Source of the DNA: Propionispora vibrioides
GTDB lineage: Bacteria > Bacillota > Negativicutes > Propionisporales > Propionisporaceae
Direction: 5' to 3'
Length of the DNA: 64,000 nt
Assembly (NCBI RefSeq): GCF_900110485.1
Contig: NZ_FODY01000025.1
Span: 1-64,000 of the forward strand
Part shown: positions 43,911 to 53,113 of the stretch, piece by piece
How the letters are laid out: every line of letters begins with the position of its first letter
Numbering within the stretch: the first letter of the stretch is position 1
Made by a program: the position numbers and the translations under genes
Notes under the pieces: model-generated
What the model was told of the DNA's origin: nothing
Databases searched by the model: none
What the model saw: the letters and a program-made list of their open reading frames with translations, nothing else

Positions 43911-44591
43911 CTATTTTAACCACAAAGCCGTAACAACGGCAGCTACCGGAATAGCCGGCAACAGATTAGCTACTTTAACGGTCTTAAGCTTAAGCATCAA
44001 CAGGCTGATTCCAACAATGAGCACGCCGCCTACCGCCGTCATTTCGGTAATAATGGCGTCCGACAAGATCGAACTGCAGATTCCCGCCAGTAGGGTAATG
44101 CTCCCCTGATACAATAAAATAGACACACCCGATAACGCCACCCCAATCCCCATAGTCGATGAAAATACCATGGAAAAAACACCATCCAGCATGGATTTCG
44201 CATAAAGAGTCGAAGCATCTCCCGTCAGCCCGTCCTGAATCGAGCCGACAACCGCCATAGCACCTACACAAAATACCAGGCTGGCTGTAACAAAGCCCTG
44301 CCCGGCATCACCGTACTGATCGCCCAGCCGACGGCTGATCCAAGCACCCAGCCGGTTCAGCCACCGGTCAATATCAATCTTTTCTCCCACTAAGCCGCCG
44401 AGGCCCAGACTAATAATAACAATCAGTATATTTTGCGTCTTTAAAGCCATCTGTAGTCCAATTAGACCCACCGCCATCCCCAGACCATGGGTTACAGTCA
44501 ATTGATAGCGCTCGGGAATGCCTTTTTTCAAGACCATCCCGACCAGCGAGCCAGCGACTACAGCCGCCACGTTTACCAATGTCCCTTTCAC
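43911..44591 (-). CDS. DUF554 family membrane protein
   Basis: A 226-residue membrane protein with about six or seven spans, matching the DUF554 (YdfK/YqgA) family by GTLVNVAAVVAGSLVG at the start and GLGGLVGEKIDIDRWL in the first third. Function unknown; possible small-molecule transporter. It is followed by the DUF4446 gene. Confidence 0.88.
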   Translation of the reverse strand: MKGTLVNVAAVVAGSLVGMVLKKGIPERYQLTVTHGLGMAVGLIGLQMALKTQNILIVIISLGLGGLVGEKIDIDRWLNRLGAWISRRLGDQYGDAGQGFVTASLVFCVGAMAVVGSIQDGLTGDASTLYAKSMLDGVFSMVFSSTMGIGVALSGVSILLYQGSITLLAGICSSILSDAIITEMTAVGGVLIVGISLLMLKLKTVKVANLLPAIPVAAVVTALWLK

Positions 44592-44722
44592 ACACTTCGC
44601 CTCTTCTCCACTCTATCCCAGCAATTATTATCCGGTAAGAATTATTTCTTCTTATTTCCTATATTCATTTACCCTGCGGCTAAACAGGCTGGTTAATCTA
44701 AAGACTCTCCCTACGTCAGTGA

Positions 44723-45946
44723 TTAGTCGTCCAAAATGCTCCGGGCTGCGGGAAACGGTCGCAAGGCCCGCGGCAAAATACCATGAACCCAGGCAATAAG
44801 AACGCCGTAATTGACAATAGGCACATTGGCCTGGCGGGCAACAGACAGCCGGTATAGCATTTCCCGCCGCGTCAGCATACAGGAGCCACAATGGACAATC
44901 AGCTTATAGGAGGATAGATCCGGCGGAAATTCGCCACCCGATACCCAGCTAAATTCCAGCTCACCGCCTATCCGCTGCCGCAACCAGCGGGGAATTTTAA
45001 CCTTGCCAATATCATCGGCCTGACGATGATGGGTACAAGCCTCGGCAATTACTACCCGATCTCCCGGCTGCAGCCTGTCAATGGCCTTGGCGCCACTCAC
45101 CAGGGTCTCTAAATCCCCCTTATGTCGGGCAAATAAAATGGAGAAAGAAGTAAGCATAATCTCCGGTGGCGTATCGGCATCTACCTTGAGAAACTCCTGG
45201 GAGTCGGTTACTACAAGCCGGGGTGGCTTACGTAAGTTTTCCAGGGCCTCTTTTAATTCCCGCTCTTTAACAACCAGACTATAAGCATCATGATCAAGAA
45301 TATCGCGAATGGTTTGAACTTGTGGCAAAATCAGCCTTCCCTTGGGGGCTGCCAGATCAATGGGTACAACTAAGACGACCGTGTCGCCGGGATTTAGTAA
45401 ATCACCGATAACCGGCATGCTGTCCCAATCACCGGGAGCCTGCTTGATAATTTGTTGCTTTACCTGTTCAAGTCCCATGTGCTCTACAGCACTTACCGGA
45501 ACCAGGTAAAGCGCCAGCGCTTTACCCCATTCCTCCAGCTTGCTCTGGCTAAATGCCGCCGTATCCACTTTGTTCAATACGCCGACTAAAGGAATCCCCC
45601 GTTCCCGGATAGCAGCCGCAATGGTCTGCTCATAAGTGGACACACCGGTTTCTGCCGATAAGACTAAAATAGCCAGATCCGTTTTAGTCAGCACCTGCAT
45701 CGTCTTTTCTACCCGCAGTGTGCCCAGGGTTCCTTCATCATCAATGCCGGCCGTATCAATCATCATCACCGGTCCCAGCGGCAGCATCTCCATCGCCTTA
45801 TAAACCGGATCGGCCGTTGTGCCTGGTACAGCTGATACCAAAGCAATACTCTGACTGGTCAGCGCATTGATCAAACTGGATTTCCCCACATTGCGCCGGC
45901 CAAACATGGCAATGTGCAAACGATTTCCTTTTGGTGTATCCTGCAT
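44723..45946 (-). CDS. hydF: [FeFe]-hydrogenase maturation GTPase HydF
   Basis: HydF is the scaffold on which the 2Fe subcluster of [FeFe]-hydrogenase is built and from which it is delivered to HydA. 407 residues: N-terminal GTPase domain with GRRNVGKSSLINAL and DTAGIDDEG, a dimerisation domain, and a C-terminal cluster-binding domain with EACTHHRQADDIGK and HCGSC, the known ligands. The partner maturases HydE and HydG are not in this window. The upstream gene is aspartase. Confidence 0.95.
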   Translation of the reverse strand: MQDTPKGNRLHIAMFGRRNVGKSSLINALTSQSIALVSAVPGTTADPVYKAMEMLPLGPVMMIDTAGIDDEGTLGTLRVEKTMQVLTKTDLAILVLSAETGVSTYEQTIAAAIRERGIPLVGVLNKVDTAAFSQSKLEEWGKALALYLVPVSAVEHMGLEQVKQQIIKQAPGDWDSMPVIGDLLNPGDTVVLVVPIDLAAPKGRLILPQVQTIRDILDHDAYSLVVKERELKEALENLRKPPRLVVTDSQEFLKVDADTPPEIMLTSFSILFARHKGDLETLVSGAKAIDRLQPGDRVVIAEACTHHRQADDIGKVKIPRWLRQRIGGELEFSWVSGGEFPPDLSSYKLIVHCGSCMLTRREMLYRLSVARQANVPIVNYGVLIAWVHGILPRALRPFPAARSILDD

Positions 45947-45982
45947 GTCTCATTCCACCCTGTAACTGAATATTAATACTTC

Positions 45983-47371
45983 TCAGCGCCGCTGCAACGG
46001 CATAGTCATATTATGCGGATCAAGGATTCTATCTACTTCCTCCGGTTCCAACAATTGCATATCCCGCACCACCGCAGCCACTGGCCGACCGCTGGCCGTC
46101 GCTTGCCGGACAACGGCGGTTGCCGTGTCATAACCAAGATAAGGCACCAGCGCCGTGACACTAATCAGGCTGTTTTCCAAATTATTGCGGCAAACAGCCT
46201 GGTTTGCCCTAATACCGGCCACACAAAGCGAACCAAAAATTGTGACACTTTGGGTCAGAATATCAATACTTGACAATAAATGATGGGCAATCAACGGCAA
46301 AAAAGCATTCAGTTCCAGTTGTCCGGCCTGAGCTGCCAGCGTAATCGCCGTATCGGAAGCAATCACATGAAAAGATGCCTGATTGACAGCCTCCGGGATG
46401 ATCGGATTGACTTTCCCCGGCATGAGGGAGGAACCGGCCTGACGTTCGGGCAGACAAATTTCGGCCAAACCGGCTCTGGGGCCAGAGGCAAGCAATCGTA
46501 AATCATTGGCGATTTTACCGATATTAACCGCTAAAGCCTTCAAAAGTCCGGATACTTCGACAAACACGTCGGCATTTTGCGTTATATCTATCATATTCTC
46601 CGCCCGGGCCATGCCAAATTTCGCATACTGACGAACCCGGTCATTCACCCGGTAAATATACTGCCAATCAGCCGCCAGGCCGGTTCCGACCGCCGTGCCG
46701 CCCAGATTCACCTGTCTTAGCCGTTCTTCCACTTTATATAAGCGCCAACGATCCCTCGCTACCGCTTGGGCATAGGCGCTGAATTCCTGGCCTAACATAA
46801 TGGGTACAGCATCCTGCAGCTCAGTTCTGCCGACTTTAATGACCGAAGCGAACTCTGCTTCCTTATCCTGAAAAATCTGCTGCAACCGGGCACAGGCCTC
46901 GCTTAAAGGCTTTAACAACCATACCGCTGCCATTCGCAGCGCTGTAGGATAAACATCATTGGTCGATTGTTGCTTATTTACATGATTTAACGGATGTACC
47001 CGCTCATAGTCGCCTTTTTTTCCACCCAGCAGTTCAATGGCCCGATTGGCCAGAACCTCATTGACGTTCATATTAGTTGATGTCCCGGCGCCCCCTTGCA
47101 GCGCATCTACAACAAAGGCTTCCCGCAAACCACCGGCCAGCACTTCTTCAGCGGCAACGGCAATCGCCTGAGCAACCTCTTGCGGGATATGACCCAGTTC
47201 CCCGTTAACTTCGGCTGCTGCCTTCTTGATTACCACCAGTGCTTCCAGCAGTTTAGGGTGAACCTTATAACCGCTGATCGGAAAATTTTCCAATGCCCGC
47301 AACGTATGTATGCCATAGTATGCTTCATCAGCAATCTCTTTACTGCCTAGCAGATCTTTTTCCCAGCGCAT
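45983..47371 (-). CDS. aspA: Aspartate ammonia-lyase
   Basis: AspA converts aspartate to fumarate and ammonia. 462 residues, full length, with GSSLMPGKVNP, the catalytic-loop signature of the aspartase/fumarase superfamily, and GTSTNMNVNEVLANRA, which fits aspartase. ATG 47371 has a perfect AGAGGAGG at five bases; the longer open frame to 47452 is rejected. It lies 36 bases upstream of hydF, so the two are probably co-transcribed, and its ammonia could supply the bridgehead amine of the H-cluster (inference). Confidence 0.92.
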   Translation of the reverse strand: MRWEKDLLGSKEIADEAYYGIHTLRALENFPISGYKVHPKLLEALVVIKKAAAEVNGELGHIPQEVAQAIAVAAEEVLAGGLREAFVVDALQGGAGTSTNMNVNEVLANRAIELLGGKKGDYERVHPLNHVNKQQSTNDVYPTALRMAAVWLLKPLSEACARLQQIFQDKEAEFASVIKVGRTELQDAVPIMLGQEFSAYAQAVARDRWRLYKVEERLRQVNLGGTAVGTGLAADWQYIYRVNDRVRQYAKFGMARAENMIDITQNADVFVEVSGLLKALAVNIGKIANDLRLLASGPRAGLAEICLPERQAGSSLMPGKVNPIIPEAVNQASFHVIASDTAITLAAQAGQLELNAFLPLIAHHLLSSIDILTQSVTIFGSLCVAGIRANQAVCRNNLENSLISVTALVPYLGYDTATAVVRQATASGRPVAAVVRDMQLLEPEEVDRILDPHNMTMPLQRR

Positions 47372-47543
47372 GGAGTCCTCCTCTAGTGTAGTAGCAAACT
47401 CATATTTCACCCAATAACTTAGCCAAATTTCCACCTGCTGCATTGCTGTCAATCGGCATAGGAACCACTACGCCTCAGTTTTCCGCCTTACCGATGAAAA
47501 TTCAGCCCGTATTCCCGAGTAAAATAGGACCTGTCTCTACACT

Positions 47544-47559
47544 TGTTTCACGTGAAACA
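47544..47559. promoter_or_regulatory. parS site
   Basis: TGTTTCACGTGAAACA, a perfect parS palindrome, just downstream of parB. ParB loads here and spreads along the origin region. Confidence 0.93.
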
Positions 47560-47561
47560 AT

Positions 47562-48461
47562 TCAAATAATAAAGGGTCCCCTTACTTTTGTCCCGGCAGC
47601 AACTGGTGCCGGCATTAAGGTTTCGATAATACGGTCCAGATCATCGGCGGAATAGAACTCAATTTCAATCTTACTTTTAATCTTTCCCGGTTTTATTTTA
47701 ACCTGAGTTCCTAATAATAATTTCAAACGGTCTTCCGCTTCTACCACAAAAATTTCTTTCGGTGGCTCAACTGTTTTTTGTTTTTCCTGCTTAGGCGCAG
47801 CATTCAGCTTTTTAACCAGTTCTTCTGCATCGCGGGCCGATAAATCTTCACCAATAATAATTTCCGCCGCTTCCAGTTGCAGATCCACGCATTCCAGTCC
47901 TAACAAGGGTCTGGCCTGTCCCATTGATAATGTTCCACGTGAAACATATTCCTGAATAGCAGCAGGTAAATTTAACATACGAATCGTATTAGCTATTAAA
48001 GAACGGCTTCGGCCAATTTTGCGGGCTACTTCCTCCTGGGTCAAACCAAACTCTTCCATTAAACGACGAAAAGCCATAGCCTCTTCAATAGGGTTCAAAT
48101 TTTCCCGCTGCAAGTTTTCAATGAGGGCAATTTCTGTCATTTCAGCGTCACTATATTCTCTGACCAAGGCCGGAATAGTTTGCCGGCCAGCCTTCTGAGA
48201 GGCCCGCCAGCGCCGTTCTCCGGCTACCAATTCGTAGCCCTCCAAGGTGCGCCGTACTACCACAGGTTGCAGAACACCATATAATTGAATAGATTGGGCT
48301 AATTCACTCAAGGCCTCTTCATCAAAAACCCGGCGCGGCTGGAACTTATTAGGCATAATCTGCTCAATCGGTATTTCATTGGATAGTTCCTCCGGCGGTG
48401 CCTGCTTAAAAAGTGCATCCAACCCTCTGCCTAAGCCTCGTTGCTGTTTAATCATCGCCAC
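47562..48461 (-). CDS. parB: Chromosome partitioning protein ParB (Spo0J)
   Basis: A 299-residue ParB. The CTPase domain has GERRWRA and VVVRRTLEGYELVAGERR, followed by the ENLQRENLNPIEEA motif, an HTH domain (LTQEEVARKIGRSRSLIAN) that binds parS, and a C-terminal dimerisation domain. It works with ParA and SMC to separate origins. It overlaps parA by 14 bases. A parS site lies within the gene and another right after it. Confidence 0.95.
   Translation of the reverse strand: MAMIKQQRGLGRGLDALFKQAPPEELSNEIPIEQIMPNKFQPRRVFDEEALSELAQSIQLYGVLQPVVVRRTLEGYELVAGERRWRASQKAGRQTIPALVREYSDAEMTEIALIENLQRENLNPIEEAMAFRRLMEEFGLTQEEVARKIGRSRSLIANTIRMLNLPAAIQEYVSRGTLSMGQARPLLGLECVDLQLEAAEIIIGEDLSARDAEELVKKLNAAPKQEKQKTVEPPKEIFVVEAEDRLKLLLGTQVKIKPGKIKSKIEIEFYSADDLDRIIETLMPAPVAAGTKVRGPFII
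47931..47946. promoter_or_regulatory. parS site inside parB
   Basis: TGTTCCACGTGAAACA, matching the parS consensus TGTTNCACGTGAAACA, within the parB coding sequence as in several Bacillota. Confidence 0.92.
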
Positions 48462-49212
48462 TCACCTCTCTGGCCAAATCCATATATACTTCCGCACCCT
48501 TGGACCTGGCATCATATTTAATAATAGGCTGACCATGACTTGGCGCTTCACTTAACCGTACATTGCGGGGGATAATTGTTTGGTAGACCTTGCTTCTAAA
48601 ATGATTTTTCACCTCATCCACCACCTGTATGGAGAGATTGGTCCGGGCGTCAAACATGGTAAGGACGACTCCCTCCAAGGCAAGAACGGGATTCAAATTC
48701 TTCTGTACCAACGATATGGTCTTCATCAATTGCGATAAACCTTCTAAAGCGTAAAATTCGCACTGAATCGGCACCAGCACCGAATTAGCCGCCGTTAAGG
48801 AATTAATCGTCAAGAGGCCCAGCGACGGCGGGCAATCAATTAACACATAATCAAAGGAATATTTAACCTTATCCAGTACCCGTTTGAGTTTATTCTCCCT
48901 GGACATAATAGAAACCAGTTCAATCTCAGCCCCGGCTAGCTGGATCGTGGCCGGTACCAGTTTAAGATTGGGAACTGCCGTGTCTAAAATAATATCTTCC
49001 AGGGGAACGTCATTAACCAGCGCATCATAGGTGCAGCGTTTAATGGAAGCTTTATTTATTCCCAGTCCGCTGGTAGAATTTCCTTGTGGATCAATATCAA
49101 TTAATAATACCCGTTTTCCCAATTCAGCCAAACAAGCACTTAAATTGACAGAGGTCGTAGTTTTTCCGACACCGCCCTTTTGATTGGCAATTGCAATTAC
49201 CTTAACCAACAT
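48448..49212 (-). CDS. parA: Chromosome partitioning ATPase ParA (Soj)
   Basis: A 254-residue Walker-type ATPase. The deviant Walker A KGGVGKTT is at about 12-19, with IDIDPQGNSTSGLG and DYVLIDCPPSLGLL following. Soj also modulates DnaA in Bacillota. It is the first gene of parAB; ATG 49212 has only a short spacing to GGGGTGAAGG, so TTG 49209 is a minor alternative. Confidence 0.95.
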   Translation of the reverse strand: MLVKVIAIANQKGGVGKTTTSVNLSACLAELGKRVLLIDIDPQGNSTSGLGINKASIKRCTYDALVNDVPLEDIILDTAVPNLKLVPATIQLAGAEIELVSIMSRENKLKRVLDKVKYSFDYVLIDCPPSLGLLTINSLTAANSVLVPIQCEFYALEGLSQLMKTISLVQKNLNPVLALEGVVLTMFDARTNLSIQVVDEVKNHFRSKVYQTIIPRNVRLSEAPSHGQPIIKYDARSKGAEVYMDLAREVSGDD

Positions 49213-49639
49213 CCTTCACCCCATATTCATGAACTAAAATTATTTCATTCCACAACCTCCCGGCATTCTCCTGCCAAAAATAAGCAGGATAGAAATTTAG
49301 TAATTAACATAACATTTAAATTTGTCACCTTTAAAACGGAGATACTACAACTTGCGAGCTAGGGAGCCGCTGATTTAATAAGCCTGCCGCCCTGGCGAAG
49401 GATTTCTTCGGCTGGCAAGGAAGTAAAACCTAGCGGTCTCTATTTCAAGGTTTTGCTGACGCAGCCAGACGGAAAAGATCCGCTAAGTAAGAAACTTCTT
49501 CCCATTAACAGCTGAACACGATAAGTTAGCCGGACCTTGCGCAGCCTCTTTTGATGGCCGGCTAAACCCGGCTAACAGGTACTGAAATCAAATCTACAAG
49601 ACAATGGCAATAGCGCTGGATCAGCCCCCAAAAAACTCC
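49213..49639. other. Gap between parA and metH reactivation gene
   Basis: 427 bases without a supported gene. It contains a family-A repeat (49361-49490) and a stem GTTAGCCGG (49525-49533) with two alternative partners CCGGCTAA (49558-49565) and CCGGCTAAC (49568-49576). No SAM or cobalamin riboswitch could be found. Confidence 0.5.
49361..49490. repeat. Family-A repeat lacking its right arm
   Basis: About 130 bases matching copies 1 and 2 from AGGGAGCCGCTGATTTAATA through GCTGGCAAGGAAGTAAAACC, TATTTCAAGGTTTTGCTGAC and GACGGAAAAGATCCGC; the right terminal arm is lost. Confidence 0.8.
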
Positions 49640-49668
49640 TTGACTCTTTCCCGTAAGTATGGTAATTT
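49640..49668 (+). promoter_or_regulatory. Promoter of methionine synthase unit
   Basis: TTGACT, 17 bases, TAATTT, immediately followed by the ribosome binding site and start at 49696. Confidence 0.65.
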
Positions 49669-49695
49669 ATGCAAAAGCCTGTGGAGGTATTTATC

Positions 49696-50376
49696 ATGCC
49701 TGTTTATAATGCTACCCTCACTCACATTGATATAAAAGAAACCAAACGATATGCCGGACTAATCAAAGCAGCCGATTTCCCCGACAAGCTTTTAATACAG
49801 GCTTGCACAGAGGCTCATATTTTGGCAGACCCTAAAGGATTATGGGAGATGTACGCCTATGACGCCGACACAGCTACCATCCTGTCAAATCCGCCCCTTT
49901 CTCTGAAGGGAGAGAAGATTATAAAACACCTGGAGCATTGTACGGAAGTAGCCGTGCTGGGCATAACCATCGGTGAAGGCTTGGAGAAAGCGGTGAGCGA
50001 TCTTTTCTCGCAAGGTGAGTATACCAGAGGGCTATTGCTGGACGCTGCCGGCACCACTGCCGTTGAAGCGGCAGCCGACCAAATTTCCGCTCTCATTGCC
50101 CGCCACGCCGCCAAACAGGGCCTTGACACCACCTTTCGGTTCAGTCCCGGCTACGGCGACTGGGATATCCGTGTTCAGCCCGATATACTCGCCATTCTCC
50201 GTGCCCAGCGAATCGGCCTGACGGTAACCGACACCTGCATGCTGGTCCCGCGTAAATCAGTTACAGCCGTCATCGGCCTGACACCGCATCAAACAGCGCT
50301 GGCCCTGCCCTCCTTAGAGCGAAACAATAGTTGTGCCGCCTGCACACAGCTTAACTGCCAGTCCCGTAAAGAATAA
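49696..50376 (+). CDS. Methionine synthase reactivation-domain protein
   Basis: A 226-residue protein resembling the C-terminal activation domain of cobalamin-dependent MetH, made as a separate chain. RFSPGYGDWDI matches the SAM-binding RxxPGYG motif. It would reductively methylate cob(II)alamin on MetH using SAM and an electron donor. A C-terminal Cys cluster (SCAACTQLNC) is unlike the E. coli domain and may bind an iron-sulfur cluster (inference). ATG 49696 is seven bases after GGAGGT. The catalytic metH follows after a family-B repeat. Confidence 0.85.
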   Translation: MPVYNATLTHIDIKETKRYAGLIKAADFPDKLLIQACTEAHILADPKGLWEMYAYDADTATILSNPPLSLKGEKIIKHLEHCTEVAVLGITIGEGLEKAVSDLFSQGEYTRGLLLDAAGTTAVEAAADQISALIARHAAKQGLDTTFRFSPGYGDWDIRVQPDILAILRAQRIGLTVTDTCMLVPRKSVTAVIGLTPHQTALALPSLERNNSCAACTQLNCQSRKE

Positions 50377-50382
50377 AAAGCC

Positions 50383-50543
50383 TAGTGTCTCATCCGGCGG
50401 AAAGATGTAGTATGGCACCGAGAATTTTTACCGTCAGGCAAGACGGAGGAGCGCGCATATCGCCTATATGCAAGTCGACACAACGAAGACTGACGGCAAA
50501 AAGGCCAGTGGTCTGCTGCAGATTTCTGCCGGATGAGACACTA
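50383..50543. repeat. Family-B intergenic repeat (copy 3)
   Basis: 161 bases with a perfect 16-base terminal inverted repeat, TAGTGTCTCATCCGGC and its complement. Inner stem: TTTTTACCGTCAGGC with GACTGACGGCAAAAAG; middle with GACGGAGGAGCGCGCATATCG and CGACACAACGAAG in the same order as copies 1 and 2. Confidence 0.9.
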
Positions 50544-50604
50544 CCATAATATATAACAAACTGCTGCCAGTTTTATAACCGGCAGCAGCGAAAGGAGTTC
50601 TTCC

Positions 50605-52989
50605 ATGCTATACATATTTGACGGTGCCATGGGCACTATGCTGCAGGACGCGGGGTTAGGAGCGGGACAATGTCCGGAAATCTGGAATATCGAGCAGCCG
50701 GAAAAAGTCACCGCCATTCACGCGGAATACATCAGGAATGGCGCAGATATTATTGAAACCAACTCCTTTGGTGCCAACCGAATTAAACTGTCCCATTACG
50801 GACTAAGCAGCCGGGTAACAGAGTTAAATATGGCTGCCGTAGCCGCAGCCCGCGCCGCTTGCACGGTCCATACCAAAATCGCCGGTTCCGTAGGACCAAC
50901 CGGAAAATTTATCGCCCCTTTGGGCGAGCTTTCTTTTGACGAGGCTTATGAGGTCTTCCAAGAACAAATCAGCGCCCTCGATGCCGCCGGCGTAGATATG
51001 ATCTTGATTGAAACCATTATTGACATTCAGGAAATGCGCGCTGCCCTGCTGGCAGCCAAAAGTGTCACCAAAAAGCCGGTTATCTGCCAGCTAACCTATG
51101 AAGCAGACGGCCGTACGGTAACCGGAACCGACCCTCGCACGGCCGCTATCATCTTGGAGGCCCTGGGAGCCGACATCATTGGCGCCAATTGTTCACTGGG
51201 ACCAGCCCAACTGCTGGCCGTAGTCGAAACACTGACCCAGGCAACCAACCTGCCGGTTAGCATTCAACCAAATGCCGGTATGCCTGAACTTATCCAGGGA
51301 AAAACTGTTTTTCCCATGAGTCCGGAAGAAATGGGCAGTTGGGCAGCCAAACTGGCTGCCGCCGGCGTCGCCTATCTGGGTGGCTGCTGCGGCACAACCC
51401 CGGCACATATCCGGGCGATGAAAGAAGCAGCCCTTGCCGTCAACCCGGCACCACGGCCCATCATCGCACCGGTTACAGCTTTAACAAGCCGCAGTAAGAC
51501 AGTTTACATTGGCCCCGGCTATCCGACCGCCATCATTGGCGAACGGATTAATCCCACAGGCCGCAAGGCCCTGCAGGCTGATCTGCGCCAGGGAAACTTC
51601 GCCGGCATAAAAAAGGAAGCCTTACTGCAAATCCAAAACGGCGCCACTCTGCTGGACGTTAATATGGGTGTGCCCGGTATCGACCAGGCCGCCGCCATGC
51701 ATACCGCCATTCAGGAACTATCCATGCTGGTCGATGCACCACTGGTTATTGATACTACCGATCCAGCCGCCCTGGAAGCCGGACTGAAAGCTTATCCCGG
51801 CCGGGCGTTAATCAATTCGATCAGCGCTGAGCCGGAGCGCCTGGAAAGTTTTATCCCCCTAGCCAAGAAGTATGGCGCCGCGGTCCTCTGCCTGCCGATT
51901 GCGCCATCCGGCGTTCCTACTACGGCACCGGAGCGGGTGTCGGTTGTCCGGCAGATTGTAAATGCCTGCCTGGCCGCCGGCCTGCGGCACCAGGACTTCG
52001 TGCTGGATGCCCTGGTGCTGACGGTTGCCACTGATGCTGGAGCCGCGGCCGAAACCTTTAAAACCTTGCGTCTATACCGCGAACAATTTGGCTATCCGGC
52101 GACCATGGGACTTAGCAATATATCCTTTGGACTGCCTAAGCGGGACCTCTTAAATGCAACCTTTTGTTCCATGGCCTTAGCCAGCGGTCTGGATGTTCCC
52201 ATTTTGAATCCACTGGATGAACGGATGAAGGAAACTATAGCCGCCGCCAAAGCCTTACTAGGTTTTGACGCAAACGGACACCAGTTCAGCAGCGCCTATG
52301 CTGCGCTGGTCAACACAGCATCAGCAGCCTCCCGTCAAGCGTCACCGAAGGAGCCAAAAGATACACTGGGCCTTATCCGGCAAACAGTTGTCAACGGTGA
52401 AAAAGAATCCATTGTACCCCTGGTTGAACAGGCTTTAAAAGAATCTTACACCTCCTCGCAAATTACCGATCAGGGACTGACCGCCGCCATGAACGAAGTC
52501 GGTGAAGCTTTCGGGGCCGGCCGCTGCTTTTTGCCGCAGGTGCTGCTATCGGCCGAAACCATGCGGGCTGCCTTCCAGACGATTAAAGAGTTACTGCCGG
52601 CCCAACAAATTAATACCCTGGGTACAGTTGTACTGGCTACGGTCAAAGGCGACATTCACGATCTGGGGAAAAATATTGTGGCCGCCCTACTAGAAAATAG
52701 CGGTTTTAAAGTAATTGACCTGGGGAAAGATATCGCAGCGGACGCCATTCTCGAAGCTGCCAACGCCCATGAGGCTGACATTGTCGGACTCTGCGCCTTA
52801 ATGACCACCACCATGCCGGAAATCGACAATACTATTGCGGCCTTAAAAGCAGCCGGTAATACGGCCTCTACTATCGTTGGCGGCGCTGTGTTGACTGCCG
52901 ATTATGCAGCCAAGGCCGGCGCCGACGCCTATGCGCCGAACGGCGTTGAAGCGGTAAAATTAGCCAAACGACTACTTCGACTACCGTAA
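50605..52989 (+). CDS. metH: Cobalamin-dependent methionine synthase (no reactivation domain)
   Basis: MetH moves a methyl group from methyltetrahydrofolate through cobalamin to homocysteine. 794 residues: homocysteine domain (about 1-285, FDGAMGTML, zinc cysteines in GANCSLGP and GGCCGTTP), pterin domain (about 310-560, GERINPTGRK, DVNMG), and cobalamin domain (about 585-794, KGDIHDLGKNIVAALLENSGF with the DxHxxG cobalt ligand). The fourth, SAM-dependent reactivation domain is absent and is supplied by the gene at 49696-50376. Start ATG after AAAGGAG. Confidence 0.95.
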   Translation: MLYIFDGAMGTMLQDAGLGAGQCPEIWNIEQPEKVTAIHAEYIRNGADIIETNSFGANRIKLSHYGLSSRVTELNMAAVAAARAACTVHTKIAGSVGPTGKFIAPLGELSFDEAYEVFQEQISALDAAGVDMILIETIIDIQEMRAALLAAKSVTKKPVICQLTYEADGRTVTGTDPRTAAIILEALGADIIGANCSLGPAQLLAVVETLTQATNLPVSIQPNAGMPELIQGKTVFPMSPEEMGSWAAKLAAAGVAYLGGCCGTTPAHIRAMKEAALAVNPAPRPIIAPVTALTSRSKTVYIGPGYPTAIIGERINPTGRKALQADLRQGNFAGIKKEALLQIQNGATLLDVNMGVPGIDQAAAMHTAIQELSMLVDAPLVIDTTDPAALEAGLKAYPGRALINSISAEPERLESFIPLAKKYGAAVLCLPIAPSGVPTTAPERVSVVRQIVNACLAAGLRHQDFVLDALVLTVATDAGAAAETFKTLRLYREQFGYPATMGLSNISFGLPKRDLLNATFCSMALASGLDVPILNPLDERMKETIAAAKALLGFDANGHQFSSAYAALVNTASAASRQASPKEPKDTLGLIRQTVVNGEKESIVPLVEQALKESYTSSQITDQGLTAAMNEVGEAFGAGRCFLPQVLLSAETMRAAFQTIKELLPAQQINTLGTVVLATVKGDIHDLGKNIVAALLENSGFKVIDLGKDIAADAILEAANAHEADIVGLCALMTTTMPEIDNTIAALKAAGNTASTIVGGAVLTADYAAKAGADAYAPNGVEAVKLAKRLLRLP

Positions 52990-53051
52990 TCTGCTATCGT
53001 ATAGTAAAACCTATATAGACACCCCATACTGTTAGCCTGCTAGCCGCAAAT

Positions 53052-53089
53052 AAAAAACCTTTAAGATGCTGTTCATCTTAAAGGTTTTT
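53052..53089. terminator. Bidirectional terminator
   Basis: AAACCTTTAAGATG pairs perfectly with CATCTTAAAGGTTT, with A-run before and TT after. It separates convergent metH and noc. Confidence 0.85.
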
Positions 53090-53113
53090 CTTATACTCCG
53101 TCCGTTCAGAGAA

